Numbered from the stretch's first letter, positions 1 to 11,298 are shown. The stretch: 44,519 bases of DNA from Jaapia argillacea MUCL 33604 (GCA_000697665.1 KL197723.1:694224-738742), one strand, 5' to 3'. The notes: generated from the letters alone by a model not told the origin. Made by a program: numbers and translations.

Positions 1-222
1 AGCTTCTCCCTCGGTTTTCATCCAAGCAAGAGCATCGGTTTGCGAGGAGAACTCTCGGAAATATTCGCGCTTCTCGAGATCGTGATCATAGCCTCCGACG
101 CGTAATTGGGTTGATCAGGTTTGATGCGGAACTTGGAGAATAGGGGCTCAGTGTTCGGGGTACTGGCAGGCAATGACGAGAATGTGATGAGGGGATTGAG
201 TTTAAAGCTTGATTGAGCCATG
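1..222 (-). CDS. possible 5' end of an unrecognised gene running off the window
   Basis: On the minus strand an ATG near 222 opens a frame of about 43 codons. A second frame, shifted by one base, then stays open to the window edge (about 34 codons, containing YDHDLEKREYFREF). The amino-acid composition looks protein-like, and the two pieces could be one gene with a frameshift or an unseen splice. I recognise no domain. It is included only because the open frame continues past the window edge; it may be spurious. Confidence 0.2.
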
Positions 223-439
223 GTGTCCCAGGATCGCTGGAGAGGTAGTGCAGGGAGGGGGGTCAAGGTTGACGTGCATTCTGTGGCCTACGATACATGG
301 TGCTATGGCCTCCGTTGCCTTTCCACCGTGACAGTCCACAATAATATTCTGGGGAAATGTCTGCGAGTCGAATAAACCGGAGGTCGGGGAATGCACGCGG
401 GAGTTATGTAACATGCTACCAAATCGGGATGTGGCGCAG

Positions 440-1824
440 AGGGCGAAATGTGAAAAGTGGGTCCTCGGGGCATCAATTTCCGGCAGCTGCCCGGCCTTTC
501 ACGTGGAATTGACTCGAAAATCTGGAGTGTTGATGATGTTGGATTCGATATACGTGATTTTTCCATGGATCCTTCCCAAGACCTCCTCGTGCTTGTGGAA
601 CTCGCCGAATACGAGCCAAAGTTTGTATTATCTGAATTGTTGCGTGCACGCTCTTGCTGATGCACCCACCTCCTCTCAAGTACTGTCCTGCACCCATCAC
701 ACACTACTTCCGAATTCATACTCTGTCGCTCTCTAGAGGTGAACAACATCCTCTTGGCCCTGCCCTAGGGTATTTCGACCACGATCTTGTGGGACTTGCC
801 AGTATCCTGAGGCGCATACAGATTGTCATTTGCGGGGATTATGTTGGCATCATCTTCGTTTACTTGGTCGACTCTTATCTCTATGATGAGTTTTGCATAT
901 GGGCATGGAAAGAAGGAGACCTCCTCATGGTAAGGGTGTTGCTTAGATATGATTCCTCCTTCCTAATTGTTGATGGTTTCAGTGCCTGCAACTGGGTCGT
1001 AAAGCTCGTATCCAATCCTTCACATTCCTGAACGAGACACAGGTTCTCCTTGCCAACATTTTCGCGGATGGGGACGGCTGGAAATCCATGATTTCCTGAA
1101 TTTTGAGCATGGGAGAGTCGAGTGGATGGACACTTCGGCTATTTCTACATTCTGCTATCCGAGCTTGCCGTTTCATAAATACGACAGTATGTCAATCACG
1201 TCCGAGCCAAATCCATCCTGGAGGCCCTCAAACAACTCCCAAGTCCCCTTTCACACCTCCTCGGAATCTCGCCTCGTCGTCGTGACGATCCAGTGTTCGG
1301 ATCGCGATAGGCCTTTCGACAGGAGGGACGTGTTGGTCCACTTCATCCCTGTTGACCTCTTTACCCGCATACCTGGCTTTTCTGGCATCCGCGAAGGCGT
1401 AGCAGCCGAGCTCCCTTCAAGTTTTTGTTAGGAGATGTGGGCTCCCAACTGTACACTGCTAATCAACGAAGAGTCCAACAGATTGCGCGTCGGCTGCGTT
1501 TCAGGGACTCGATATGTCTCATCGTATCTGCACGACCGAAGCGATATGAGTTTGCACATGAATGTGTATGACTTCAACGGTCGGGCTATACGCCATGATC
1601 TGGCGATGGGGGCCAGTGACGATATACACCATGATGCCTGCGCTCTAACAAGGTGGATTCACGGCGGTACGACATCATTTGAGACCACGTTGGCTCATCG
1701 CAAACGGTCATTCGAACTTCCACTCGCATCAAAAGATCCATCGTTATACCGGAACGCGATGATTCACGAAGACGGTATCGTCTTGATTGAGGTGTGTAAA
1801 GTTCAACTATCTCGTGGACAATAG
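440..1824 (+). pseudogene. F-box/propeller-like protein, C-terminal part, decayed
   Basis: Translation in three spliced pieces gives the pattern of the large agaricomycete F-box protein group. DPSQDLLVLVE lies near 570-600. A WKEG segment with ICGDYVGI follows (about 700-924). After an intron at about 925-980 (gtaagg...ttcag) come FLNETQVLLANIF, the PF[HN]TSSE-RLVV stretch, VHFIPVDLF, EMWAP, GTRYV and DFNGRAIRHD. Lesions are visible. The frame shifts by one base near 1070, where a G run looks one base short. An in-frame TAG at 1429-1431 replaces the first W of a W-E-M-W motif; a second relic at 11.5-11.9 kb reads TGC there, so TGG to TAG is likely. No F-box itself is seen. In intact relatives these proteins are thought to be SCF ubiquitin-ligase substrate adaptors. 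The family call is from memory of motifs. Confidence 0.6.
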
Positions 1825-2198
1825 TGGCTTGAAACTAGGTTTGCCGTAGTGGGGAGGCTCTACAACTTGCTGGTTAATAAGTCTGTGAATGAGGAAATTC
1901 CTCATCTGGCCGACTGTTCCCATCCCAAACCCTTTTCTCTCCTCATTTTATGATCGGTGTTGGTTTGCTAGTTATCATAACCATTTGTAGAACTGCTCTT
2001 AGAGGCTTCTCCTCCAGTGGTACTCGATTGGTTGCTTATTGTCTCGTCCTTTGCTTGCGAGGATAGTATGCTACGGTCGTTTCATATCTCGCTTACTTGC
2101 GGGTACATACAAAACCGACGTAGACCATATTTTTTATGCAATGAAATGAAAAACTTACTGAAAGATGTTGGAGGGAAGTGGGTTCGAGCTGCACCGAG
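1825..2198. other. intergenic, nothing recognised
   Basis: This lies between the 3' end of the F-box relic (+) and the 3' end of DUF6699 copy 1 (-), which are convergent. I see no convincing gene, terminal repeat or promoter here. Confidence 0.5.
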
Positions 2199-3567
2199 CT
2201 AACCAGTAAGACTCCTGGTCTTCATCTCCCACGTCCCATTCTTCCCTTTAACCAACCCCTCGAAAATAACTTGATCCTTCAAAAAGTCAACTCTCCTAAC
2301 CGCATATGCCTTCGCTTCCCCACCTTCCAACCCACACCTCAAAAACCAGGCATCAATAATCTCCTCTCTCTCCTCATCATCCAACCCGTTGTTGTAAAAA
2401 TCCGATTTCCCAATCTCCTTTCTCAATTTCACGTAGATGGCTGCGAAGAGGTTGCCGAGCACACATCCGGGACCAGAGTTGGGGCGAATGTCAATGTACC
2501 AGGGGAGGAGTGGGTGATAGAGTCGCATCTGGTAGACTGGGGGTCCGGTGATATATTGAGCGAGATCTTCAAACTCGATGTGGCGGTTTAGGTGGACGAA
2601 ACGGACTGTTCCTTCCACGTCGAGTCGCATGTCGTAGGCTACGGGTGGTCGTTTCCGAGAGTAGCGGACACTTTGGTGGAGTTTGACGGTGTTGTTGAAA
2701 TGACAGTATGGGACTTCTGAATGGAAGTAGTAGGGAGGGTGGAGGAGGTGAAAAGAGGGGACGTACCTGTTGTACCTGTCAACGCGGCGGCAAGTTTCTT
2801 ACCACACAAACGAGCGATGAGTGCTATCAATCTCGACTTCTTGACGAAATCCTTCCTCCACACCTTCGGGGGTTTCCTCGTTCCCTTCAACGTAATGTCC
2901 ACCTTGATCGGGCCATCAGGAGGGTGATAAGTATTTCCTTCCAAAACGAGATCTGCACTGTCGACCAGAAGTGGGTTACCGTCGTCGTCAACTTCATAGA
3001 TTCGTGTTACACTATCTCCACGAACTGTGTACGCAAACTGTATGGTATCGAGGATCAAACTTAGCATGAGGTAGAGATATGAATAGAAAGGCGCACGTAA
3101 GGGTCGTATTCTTTCACGTAGGGATCGTCGTAAGGGTCGAACGTCGCACCAGTTTGCTCTGGCAAACCATTGATCGGTGGTTCAACATCTCTTTCATCCA
3201 TAAATGCCGCGCTAATTCTATCCCCCGCGCGACATTCTCCCTCTTCGGAGCGGCTCACAAGTGGGTCATGAGCACAGGCTACCGGCTGCCTTGGAGCTGG
3301 TGGCGCAAACTGGTCGGCTATTATTTGTCCTCGTGGTCCCTGACTTGGCATCGTAGCCGCTTGCATATGGAAATCGATATGACTCCCAGAAGGTGGTGGC
3401 GGCAAGAAGTAAAACGCCTCCTGTAAGGAAGGAGACGAATTCCTGCGCTGAGAAGCCTGGTTTGGTGGTGGCGTGAAGACAAGAATGTCTTGGTTAGCCT
3501 GATTTCCTCCGCCGTTGGGAACAGGAGGTGGTGCCTGTCGTTGCCATGGCGAGTTGAAAGGATTCAT
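2199..3567 (-). CDS. DUF6699 protein copy 1, proline-rich N-terminus, intact
   Basis: Three exons (3567-3097, 3037-2776, 2716-2199) with GT-AG introns close in frame to 416 aa. The 5' splice site of intron 2 could lie 9 nt further on (gtacgt), adding three residues. The N-terminal ~110 residues are Pro/Gln/Asn rich (MNPFNSPWQRQ, PPPVPNGGGNQ) and look disordered. A conserved linker follows (PPDGPIKVD, RKPPKVWRKDFVKK). Residues about 270-380 fit DUF6699: YDMR, then VYQMRLYHPLLPWYIDIRPN and VLGNLFAAIYVKLRKE. DUF6699 has no assigned biochemical role. I see no signal peptide or membrane segment, so the product is probably intracellular. The start was chosen because it is the first ATG about 190 bp after a TATA box and is matched by copy 4. 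It is a member of the inverted duplication. Confidence 0.85.
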
Positions 3568-3757
3568 CTTTGATGAAAGTGGTGAGTCGTAAGGTGAATG
3601 TGAGGTGCCAGGCGCAAGATGTGAGGTGTGGAGTGTAAATGCGAGTGTGAGGTGAGATATACGGGAAGCGAGGTGCGAGACGTGAGTGGCGAGTGGCGAT
3701 GGCGATGGGCAAATTTACCGAAAGGGTGAAGCTGTTGCAAATGAACGAGATCCATGA

Positions 3758-3764
3758 CTTTATA
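3758..3764 (-). promoter_or_regulatory. TATA box of DUF6699 copy 1
   Basis: GTCGACTATAAA on the minus strand lies about 190 bp before the ATG. The same GTCGACTATAAA stands about 200 bp before the ATG of copy 4 (35.88 kb), in a flank that otherwise diverges more, so a core promoter is likely. Confidence 0.6.
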
Positions 3765-4081
3765 GTCGACAACAATGAGAACCACAGAAACCCACCATCA
3801 GGAAACCAATCCAGTGGTATGACTAGGTATGGACTGGTCTATACCGCCGCGTACCACGTCATACCACCGCGTTATTCCTCTGATGACGTAGAATCTGTTT
3901 CCCTAGAGAGCTGAGCCACCAGTCATTTTGTTGGCATGCCAAGGTGCAAAGATTGATGGTCGAGGAGCGCAATGCTCCGGAATGGAAGGTTGAGGGGGCC
4001 TCGGGTTGTGGCGAGCGAAAGGGACCAGGTAGGCGGGAGTTGGATGGATGATCTCAATTAGTAAGACTATCCGGTACTCAG

Positions 4082-4700
4082 TCAGAAGAGACCGTTGAAG
4101 GAGGCTTGATTTGGAGCATTGGCGAGGGCAGCCCACTTTTGCAGGTGAGACAGCCAGGTGCCATACAGAGAGAAGAAACAAGAAAGCCAACGGCGGAAGT
4201 TGGAGCGAGATACTAGCTTGGAAAGCACCCAACAATACACGGACAAGTCTGAGTGATCCATAGTGTTGGTTCGGGGCAATCCGTTGACGAAATAGCAGTC
4301 TCATGTGGCATTGGCTGTCGGTGGATGACACCTCTCGGGCAACCATCAAAAGTCTGAAGCGAATGAAGGGCAGGCTTTGGACGATGGACGTTGCTATGTT
4401 CGGTTTCAAAGTTTCGGGCTTGGTGTACATGTGTGCCACATGGTCTCGGTGCTTGGGCTCTTTCCGAATTCCAAGGAGCACAGGATCATAGTCGCTTTGG
4501 CCCGGGACCTTTGCCCGATCTCCAGCTGCAGGAAATCCCAGTCGCCGAGCAAGATGACTACCATATTTCTTCAGTTCTTGTCTGAGGATAGCAGGGGACT
4601 TCGAAATATGGATCGCGCTGATGGGCCCGCTCCTGTTGTTCAGTGTCACTGCTGCAACCTGCGACCACTGTTGTCACCTTTCGAAATAGCCCATTAGATG
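4082..4700 (-). pseudogene. relic H, left-arm copy (conserved ORF pieces of unknown origin)
   Basis: A long open frame (4649-3903, 248 aa) and an overlapping short ORF (4279-4082, MDHSDLSVYCWVLSKLVS) lie here. Both match the right arm in mirror orientation. SPAILRQELKK corresponds to SSAVLRRELIKN near 34.96 kb, and MDHSDL...CWVL corresponds to MDDSNFYVDCWVLANIVS at 35465. Only patches align and the frames differ along the way, so I read this as an old decayed gene upstream of DUF6699 copy 1 rather than one live 248-aa protein. No domain is recognised. Confidence 0.4.
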
Positions 4701-5200
4701 GTTGTCTCTCGGAACTACGTTGTCCGACAACGACAACCTCTGGCGGCCACTAGGCGCCCAAAGCCGTGCCCACCACGTTTCCTCTGATGTACAAAACTGG
4801 GCGCTCACCGATTGCAGTAATGTTTGTTCTGAAATTTGGTCGGGAACGAGGATTTTGACCAGCCCTAGATTGTATCCCTACGAACCTTACAGTCATCCCT
4901 TGTCAGCTTCTCATGGAAAAAGCGCAGCGGGACAACGAACCCGAACCGACAGCATCGGATTTTGATATTGTGGTGCGCATCCATGCTTTGGTCGTGCCAC
5001 TCGATGCCCACTGAATCGACACCGAATGGAACCGACTGTTTTTGAATTTCTGGAGCACACAGGCTGGAGCCTCGCCTCATTTCCTGACTCGAGCTTTTTT
5101 GTCTCGATTCAAGCCAAGTGTTCGTGATTCCACCCCATCTCTTTCTTCTTGGTTGAAAGAGCCTCCTTCTTCTGGCCACTGCTCTCGTGTCTCTGACGCG
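4700..5200. other. no gene recognised; upstream part of repeated TATA module
   Basis: Short ORFs only. The piece TTGTCACCTTTCGAAA near 4.67 kb recurs near 44.15 kb in the same orientation, which links this stretch to the module copy at the right edge. Confidence 0.35.
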
Positions 5201-5440
5201 GTGAGCCGATGGTCGGTCACCAGCCCTTTATTCGCTTTTCGGCCGTGCTCTGCCCCGCAACGCAGCTGTTGTTCTGGACTTGTGGTCCTGTGGTCAACTG
5301 CTCACGGTTCCTTTTTACTCGATCTCCATCTCTGGACACATTTCGGGTATGGCCTTGTCTCTCAGTTTCTACCCGCCACACGATCTGAATCTGTATATAA
5401 ACCGACCCAATTCTGACCAAAAGGAGTACCAACCATCACT
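5200..5440 (+). promoter_or_regulatory. repeated TATA module, copy 1
   Basis: CGCCACA (about 5375) is followed about 20 bp later by TATATAA (5394-5400), then CCGACCCAATTCTGACCA and GGAGTACC. The arrangement and about 200 bp upstream recur at 34.35 kb (-), with weaker versions at 6.0 kb, 33.83 kb (-) and 44.4 kb. A TSS is expected near 5.43 kb, but no long ORF follows. It may drive a noncoding transcript or be a dead promoter of a repeat. Confidence 0.5.
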
Positions 5441-5980
5441 CCCCACCTCCCCTCAATTGCTCTCCATCGATAGCATACAGTCTACCCAACAGTAGATTAT
5501 ATTTGACATCCTCAGCAACCGTCTCCTTTGTCCTGAGGATCTGCATTCTGGCGGCATCTGATCGACTCATTGACCGGCATCGAGGGTATCTCCACCTCCA
5601 TCCTACATTGTTTGGCCTCGTGAGTTATCCTCCGAATCGTGCAGTGTAATCACTCCGCTGACCGATCATGAATGCCCGTTTACAGTTGTTCGATTTGAGC
5701 GACACACGAGCGACGAGGCCTTCCAATTCGCCATTCACACCAGCCCACCACACACATGCTTGATCCCTGGCACTATCTGCAAAATGGTCACGAGGCAAAC
5801 GAGAACCTTCTCCGCATCTCTATTTTCTCCGACCATTTATTTCGTCTCCATGGTCGCCGGCGATGTTTGATGTGAGTGTCATGCGCTCCATATCCAATCT
5901 CATTCGGACAACACAGTGATATGTTTTCGTCCCTTTGTCCCAACTCCTTCCCGGAAATGCAGCTTCCATTCGTTACCCCC
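5440..5980. other. no ORF; downstream part of TATA module 1
   Basis: No plausible protein gene. A stretch with gtgagt...tttacag near 5.62-5.69 kb looks like an intron and has a counterpart in the right arm (about 34.13 kb, minus). A spliced noncoding RNA is possible but unproven. Confidence 0.3.
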
Positions 5981-6060
5981 ATTGTCCATTCGCCACATGG
6001 CCTCTGTCCATATATAAGGCCGCCCAATTCTGATAAAAATGAGTAGCCTCTCTCCCACTC
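5980..6060 (+). promoter_or_regulatory. repeated TATA module, copy 2
   Basis: CATTCGCCACATGGCC is followed by TATATAA (6011-6017), GGCCGCCCAATTCTGAT and GAGTAGCC, in the same order as copy 1 about 615 bp earlier. The sequence after it (for example GCGATATATTTTCGACA at about 6.49 kb, compared with GTGATATGTTTTCG at about 5.92 kb) shows that a unit of about 0.6 kb was tandemly duplicated. Confidence 0.5.
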
Positions 6061-7247
6061 AGGTCCTCCTCACTCGCCCCAATCTACATTTTACCAGCGG
6101 CGTGCGCTTCAATTGCCAGGTGTCGCTCATTCCACAGGAATCGTCCAATTGTTCGCTTGGAATCCGCCTCTACCGATTGTTGGTGGCCTTTCCACCTAGA
6201 TTCGCACGTCACTTAGCTTGTAAGTTCTCCCGCTGATGGACGGTGCCGCATATCCACATCGTTTTTCGGTCGTTCGAGTTGGGTCAACCTAGTCTTGCCC
6301 AACGTCTTCCTACTTCCTGTCACGGCAATCAACCATGTGGTCATGCCTAGCACCATTTATAACTCGATTTTGGGGCAAAGATGAACCTCGCGACTTTCTC
6401 CTGGATCGCTGGGTTCTCCGGTGATCCGACGACGGACGACGAATAATGTGAGTCTCATACTCTTCTTGAATTTTGTGGGTTCTCTGCGGACACCATAGCG
6501 ATATATTTTCGACATTTAGGAACCACACCTAGAATCTCTCGTTTGTGAATATTTAAACCCTCGCGTTATCCGGAACAAAGCAACGAAGCCAGATTTCGAC
6601 AAGGAGGCATGAGCGTGTACGAGCGCCCTCCGTATTCCGCGCCAATCATCACCAGTCCCCCGAGGGCAGAGAACCTCGTCTTACAGAAACAAGATGTGTC
6701 CTTTCTACTCTCACTTTCTGGTCCAATCCCAGGTGAGAGTAGTGTACTCTGGCACGAGTTATCGTAAACCTATGGGTTCGTCGCTTGCAGATCAAACGTT
6801 TCGCAGACACCTTGCAATACGGTATTTGAGAAGATCAGATGTATGTTTATTCCCTCATTCGAGATTTCTTACAGATAAAAATGCCATTCAAATATCGCGA
6901 CAGTGGTAGGAAATTCGAGCTCGACTAGCTCCGCCCCAAGCTAAAGACGATCGCGGATGCCAACACATATTCTTATCCGACTCGCGTTGAGTCAACCCGA
7001 GGGTCGAAACTCGACGAAGCACAATACGCCAACATACCCTGCAAGCCAGTTGACGCCATCAACGCTATCTCATCTTATCTCGTGAGCACTAAACATTGGT
7101 CCTAAACGTTGTAGGCGAACCTGAGACTTCTCGTACTCAAGTCTTTGACAGTATATGCTGATATTCAACGCAAGATTTATTTCGTGCGTATATAATCTTT
7201 TTGGGGTTTCGGATATTTCTTACGATCAACTCCTGAAGTTCGAAACG
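6060..7247. other. no gene recognised
   Basis: Only short ORFs that do not resemble proteins. The stretch corresponds to 32.95-33.8 kb in the right arm. I see no transposon ends or RNA genes. Confidence 0.4.
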
Positions 7248-8230
7248 TTAACAGGCGAAGTAAGATTTGGACGCCGAAAGTAACTCACCACGATCGCTGG
7301 GCCCTTGGCGGCTCCCCCTTCCCAGTGGATCTTCTCGGACGCTTCCCGAATACGCCACATTCGTCTTGACATACCTCTCATCCATTCTCCCTGATCCCTG
7401 ACCCACTCCCTTAGGAGGCTTCCGCTCACCTTCAAATCGCATATCATAGTTGGATGGCGGATCCCAACCCGGATGCTGGAATGATACGGATGGTGAGTGA
7501 GTGAATCCGAGATTGTGGCGAGATGACATACCGGCGACGAATAATCTCTGCGCTGTGGGCTGTTTGGAGACTGCTTCGCGCACCAAAAGGCTCCCTGAGC
7601 GAGTCTATCTTGTGCTATACCATCTTCTGTAGGTGGTCGACCATCTCTGTCATCGCGCGTGCCATACGCCTGTGGCGAAGACGGCAGATACGCTCTACGA
7701 TCCTTGTATTGTGGGATCTGAGGAGTTGTGTGTGTGTTATGGTTCTGTGAGAAACATAATGAACATCCAGCTCTCCAGATCCACCGAATACAATGAAAGA
7801 CATACACTATTGCGATGCCTGGGATGTGGAGGGTTTGCTCTTTGGCCAGGTTCGTAAGGTCGCCGAGAGTATTCACGATCTGGCGTTGAATGGACGTTGT
7901 TGGATGCCCGTGTATTCATGGAACGACTGGGTCGGAAAGCAAAAAGGTGTCAGAGTCCAGTTCTTCTCCGACGCTTCCTCCGTTCGCAAAGGAAACTTAC
8001 AGGTAAGCATCATGGGCACCATACTCAATCCCCTCGTAACTCCTTGGTATTGCCCGGGGAGTTGGGTGGGATTGATTGGGATGAGTCGCCACAAACCCGC
8101 CTCCAGGAAAGGTCTCGTAGGATGGGATTTGAGGCGACTGGGTGGGTTGTTGGTGCGCTTCCCTTCTTCGGGGGTCTTGTTGGCCGGAAGTGCGAGAGGA
8201 GGGAGGGCGTGAATAGTGGGGAGAGTACAT
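7248..8230 (-). CDS. gene B copy 1, disordered Pro/Ser/Arg-rich protein, intact
   Basis: Four exons (8230-8001, 7926-7806, 7744-7532, 7475-7248) close in frame to 263 aa. The start MYSPHYSRPPSSRTSGQQD is the first in-frame ATG after a TATA box about 60 bp upstream. The protein is rich in P, S, R, Q and H throughout, with short shared blocks such as RRAYLPSS.QA, PPTED and W.PPSNY. No known domain, signal peptide or membrane helix is seen. The right-arm copy (31960-32948) has the same four-exon structure, and its last exon has exactly the same length (228 nt). Both remain open despite clear divergence, which argues for a real protein. It is divergently paired with DUF6699 copy 2. Function unknown. 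Confidence 0.7.
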
Positions 8231-8290
8231 CGGGATGAGGAGAGGATTTGCAGTAAGTGTTGGTTGTGGAGGATAAGCCAAACCATTATT

Positions 8291-8298
8291 CTTTTATA
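8291..8298 (-). promoter_or_regulatory. TATA box of gene B copy 1
   Basis: CCGACTATAAAAG on the minus strand lies about 60 bp before the inferred ATG. The same block precedes gene B copy 2, and about 200 bp further upstream is strongly conserved between the two. Confidence 0.6.
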
Positions 8299-8299
8299 G

Positions 8300-9534
8300 T
8301 CGGAGAAACGTGACACGGGGGATGGAGGTGGCGAGCGGACAAAGACCCCCCCCAAAGGGAGATGAACCTTGTCAAATGGTCGACCGCGGCAGGGGAGAAA
8401 ATACTGGAAAATTATGGCAAGTGGTTGTCCCTAATCGGTAAAGGCAGTGGTGTCCGGGAGGGTGAGAACTCGTCATGACAAACCCAGAGGGTAGGCACCA
8501 TACGACGTATGGTCGGGAGCCCAGGCAAGTCGTGATCGAAAGTCGAGGGAAAGGTATTGTCGAGAGAGGTGTGATAGGGAGAAGAAATGTCATACACCAA
8601 CACCCGCGCGTAAACGCGAAAGAAGGCTTCAAACATTGAGCGGAAGGTTCGAAAGAGTTTAGCGGTGTCCAGCGGGGGTGCCAGTGTGCTGAGCAACCAA
8701 GCTATGTGTCTATGCCTCACAAGGTATTTGCAGCAAGAAGTGGGGGTGATTGGTTTCCTTTTGGTCCGGATTCATGAGAGGTGTAGCACGTAGGAGGGGG
8801 GAGAGGTGTGTCGGAGGGGAGAATGAGGAACGAAAGATGGGGGCAGCAAGATATCGTCTTTCTACTCAGTCGGGTTTGAGTGGGTGGAATGCGCTCCGAT
8901 CCATGAACATAACGGTTCTACTCCCCGTGAAACTTTGAAAACCAATCGCTACAGCGCTAGCGAGGATGTGATAACGTTTTGAGGTTGAATGGGTCTTTAC
9001 TATCATTTAGCAGCCGGAAGTCAAGATCGATTCTCGAACACGGGTAGAACTACTTACCGCTTGCCTGCATGTTCCAACCACTACAGATCCTCTCCATCTC
9101 TTTCCCTAAGCATCGACCCATTCCTACATCATCGTTTCATCTACCAATGACTTTGGCGAAAATCAACGTCGGCGATAACGCGCACCAGAGTTGTTGGGGG
9201 AAGCTGAGAGTTCAAACGCGAACGACAAGAACAGGGCCGAGTTTTGAGATCCAGTCCTTTTGTCATTGGCGTTCCGGCAGACCACGACTGTTGAACAAAA
9301 CCGTGCGTGCCTCGAGGCACACAGCAACAGGTGCTGATGGTTACAGTTTATGGCAAGTTTATGGCGCCCACCGACGCCCACCATCGATTTCACCGCGAAA
9401 CTGACACAGCTGCTCTTCCATGCTCCTCCTCGTGTCCTTCACAGCATATACTATGACCTGCCGACTCAGTATCGCTTCCCTGACTATCGTCAGAACCAAC
9501 TTTTGTGCTCCGAGCCTCCCAACGACTTGCCCAA
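8300..9534. other. divergent intergenic region between gene B copy 1 and DUF6699 copy 2
   Basis: About 1.3 kb separates the two start codons, against about 1.2 kb in the right arm after removing the Plavaka element and the MITE. Near-identical patches occur, for example GTGCCTACCCTCTGGGTTTG near 8.49 kb and 31.68 kb. They create a matching ORF in both arms, but they sit directly upstream of gene B TATA boxes and are better read as conserved regulatory DNA. No independent gene is supported. Confidence 0.45.
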
Positions 9535-11298
9535 ATGATCGTTCACTTTTATGGCCGTTTGACCTTGGTTGCGAAACGCAAACTCGTTTTTGGTTGCGTT
9601 ATCACGATCGCCAGCATAGGTTCTGCAATCATCGGTTTCGTAGAACAACATGAAGGTATCGGTATTGGAGCAGGGGTGTTTGCCCTCGTTGTGGCTTTAG
9701 CAACTGGATGGTACGGAAATCCTCTTCCTTACTCTCTTCTGAGACTGATCTGTTAATCAGGTTGATCAAGTACGACTTACGGAAACGAGAACATGATGTG
9801 GCAAAGGATCCACCATGGATGTCGCTTTGCTCGACCATCAATATGTGCGCACTCTACGAGTCTAACCTTCCAAGGCGACCATTCCATCTCACCTCACTGC
9901 CTTTTCTTCGTAGAGAATCCCTCGCCGAAGAGGGAGAATGTTATGTGGCGTCGACTACTTGGGATAGCGACGAATCTCGCAATCCCGAATCTTCACAAGG
10001 GAGCAGCAGCAGCTCGAATGTGACGATGGATGTACATGTACGTCCCTTGCCCCCTTTTTCTCCCCCTTTTCCACCTTCTCAATGACTTCCAGGACCCATA
10101 TTCTCCCCTCGGTACCACCATACCGCCGATTGCGGAAGAATACGAAGACGATACTGGGAGCATACAACAAAAGATGGAAGAAGATGACAACTTCGATGCT
10201 CAAGTATGTCTCCATCCTCTCCCCCACCGACTCTCATGATAATTTTTTACATTTTCCAGGGCTTGTATGGTGGTGATAGAAATAGCGGGGAGCTGATGGG
10301 TAAAGGAGATATCGAACCACCCAATGGTTTGCGGAAGCGAACTGGGGCTCCGTTCGACCTCGACGACGAGACCTACTTGAAAGAACATCACCCTTACGTA
10401 AGTCTTTCTCTTCCTAGCTCCACCTCATTTCTAACTTCCGGTCCTCGATATCGTGTAGGCGGCGTACACAGTACGTCGAGATAGCGTAACACGAATCGAC
10501 GAAGTTGACGACGACGGTAACCCCCTTCCGATAGAGGGTGCGGTTCCCTCTCCGGAAGACAATGCTTATCACCCTCCTGATGGCCCGAAGCAGGTAGACA
10601 TTGCGTTGAAGGGGATAAGGAAACCTCCGAAGGAATGGAGGAAGGATTTCGTCAAGAAAAAGACATTAATAGGACTGGTCTCGCGTTTGGGTGGAAAGAA
10701 GCTGGTCGCTACATTAACAGGTAAGTTTTGTCATCTCCATTTCTTCCTCCTTACGCAGCGAGCTGCTCACGTATTTTCAGATGTACCATACTGCCATTTC
10801 GGCAACACCGGTAGACTCCATCACTGTATCCGTTACACCCCCAAACAACCCCCAGTAGCCTATGACATGCGAATCGAGGTAGCAGGCACTGTCCGATTCG
10901 TCCACCTAAACCGTCAAATCGAATTTGAAGACGTATCTCAATACACCACCGAACCCCCAGTATACCAGATGCGACTCTACCACCCGCTTCTCCCCTGGTA
11001 CATTGACATTCGCCCCAACTCTGGTTCTGGATGTGTGTTGGGCAACCTTTTCACGGCCATCTACGGGAAATTGAGAAAGGAGGTTGGGAAAACGGATTTT
11101 TATAATAATGGATTGGATGATGAGGAGCGGGAGGAGATTATTGATGCTTGGTTTTTGAGGTGTGGGTTGGAAGGTGGGGATGCGAAGAACTTTGGAATTA
11201 GGAGGGTTGATTTTTTGAAGGATCAGGTTATCTTTGAGGGGCTGGTTAAAGGGAGGAATGGGATGTGGGAGATGAAGACGAGGGGGCTTAATGGTTAG
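9535..11298 (+). CDS. DUF6699 protein copy 2, membrane-anchored version, intact
   Basis: Seven exons (9535-9710, 9761-9844, 9914-10037, 10093-10203, 10260-10397, 10459-10720, 10781-11298) close in frame to 470 aa. The N-terminus has two probable membrane helices, at residues about 17-35 (VFGCVITIASIGSAIIGF) and 41-58 (GIGIGAGVFALVVALATG), with a basic KYDLRKRE segment after them. A Ser-rich acidic linker leads to PPNGLRKRTGAPFD, shared with copy 1, and to a C-terminal DUF6699 (about 325-435; YDMR, YHPLLPWYIDIRPN, LGNLFTAIYGKL). The intron at 9845-9913 is supported by copy 3, which differs by an 8-nt indel exactly there. The likely location is a cell membrane with the DUF6699 part on one side; the topology is inference. 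An upstream coding exon cannot be excluded. Confidence 0.85.

Noticed and set aside
3903-4649. 248-aa ORF as an intact gene
   Set aside because: The mirror copy at 34.9-35.7 kb is not open in the same frame and only patches are conserved; treated as relic H.
5042-5416. 124-aa ORF overlapping the first TATA module
   Set aside because: It runs through the TATA box and has no counterpart in the mirror copy at 34.4 kb.
9845-9913. 8-nt gap between DUF6699 copies 2 and 3 read as a frameshift in copy 3
   Set aside because: The gap lies inside a GT-AG interval present in both copies (gtgcgc...cgtag and gtgtgc...catag). Splicing it keeps both frames open, so it is an intron difference.
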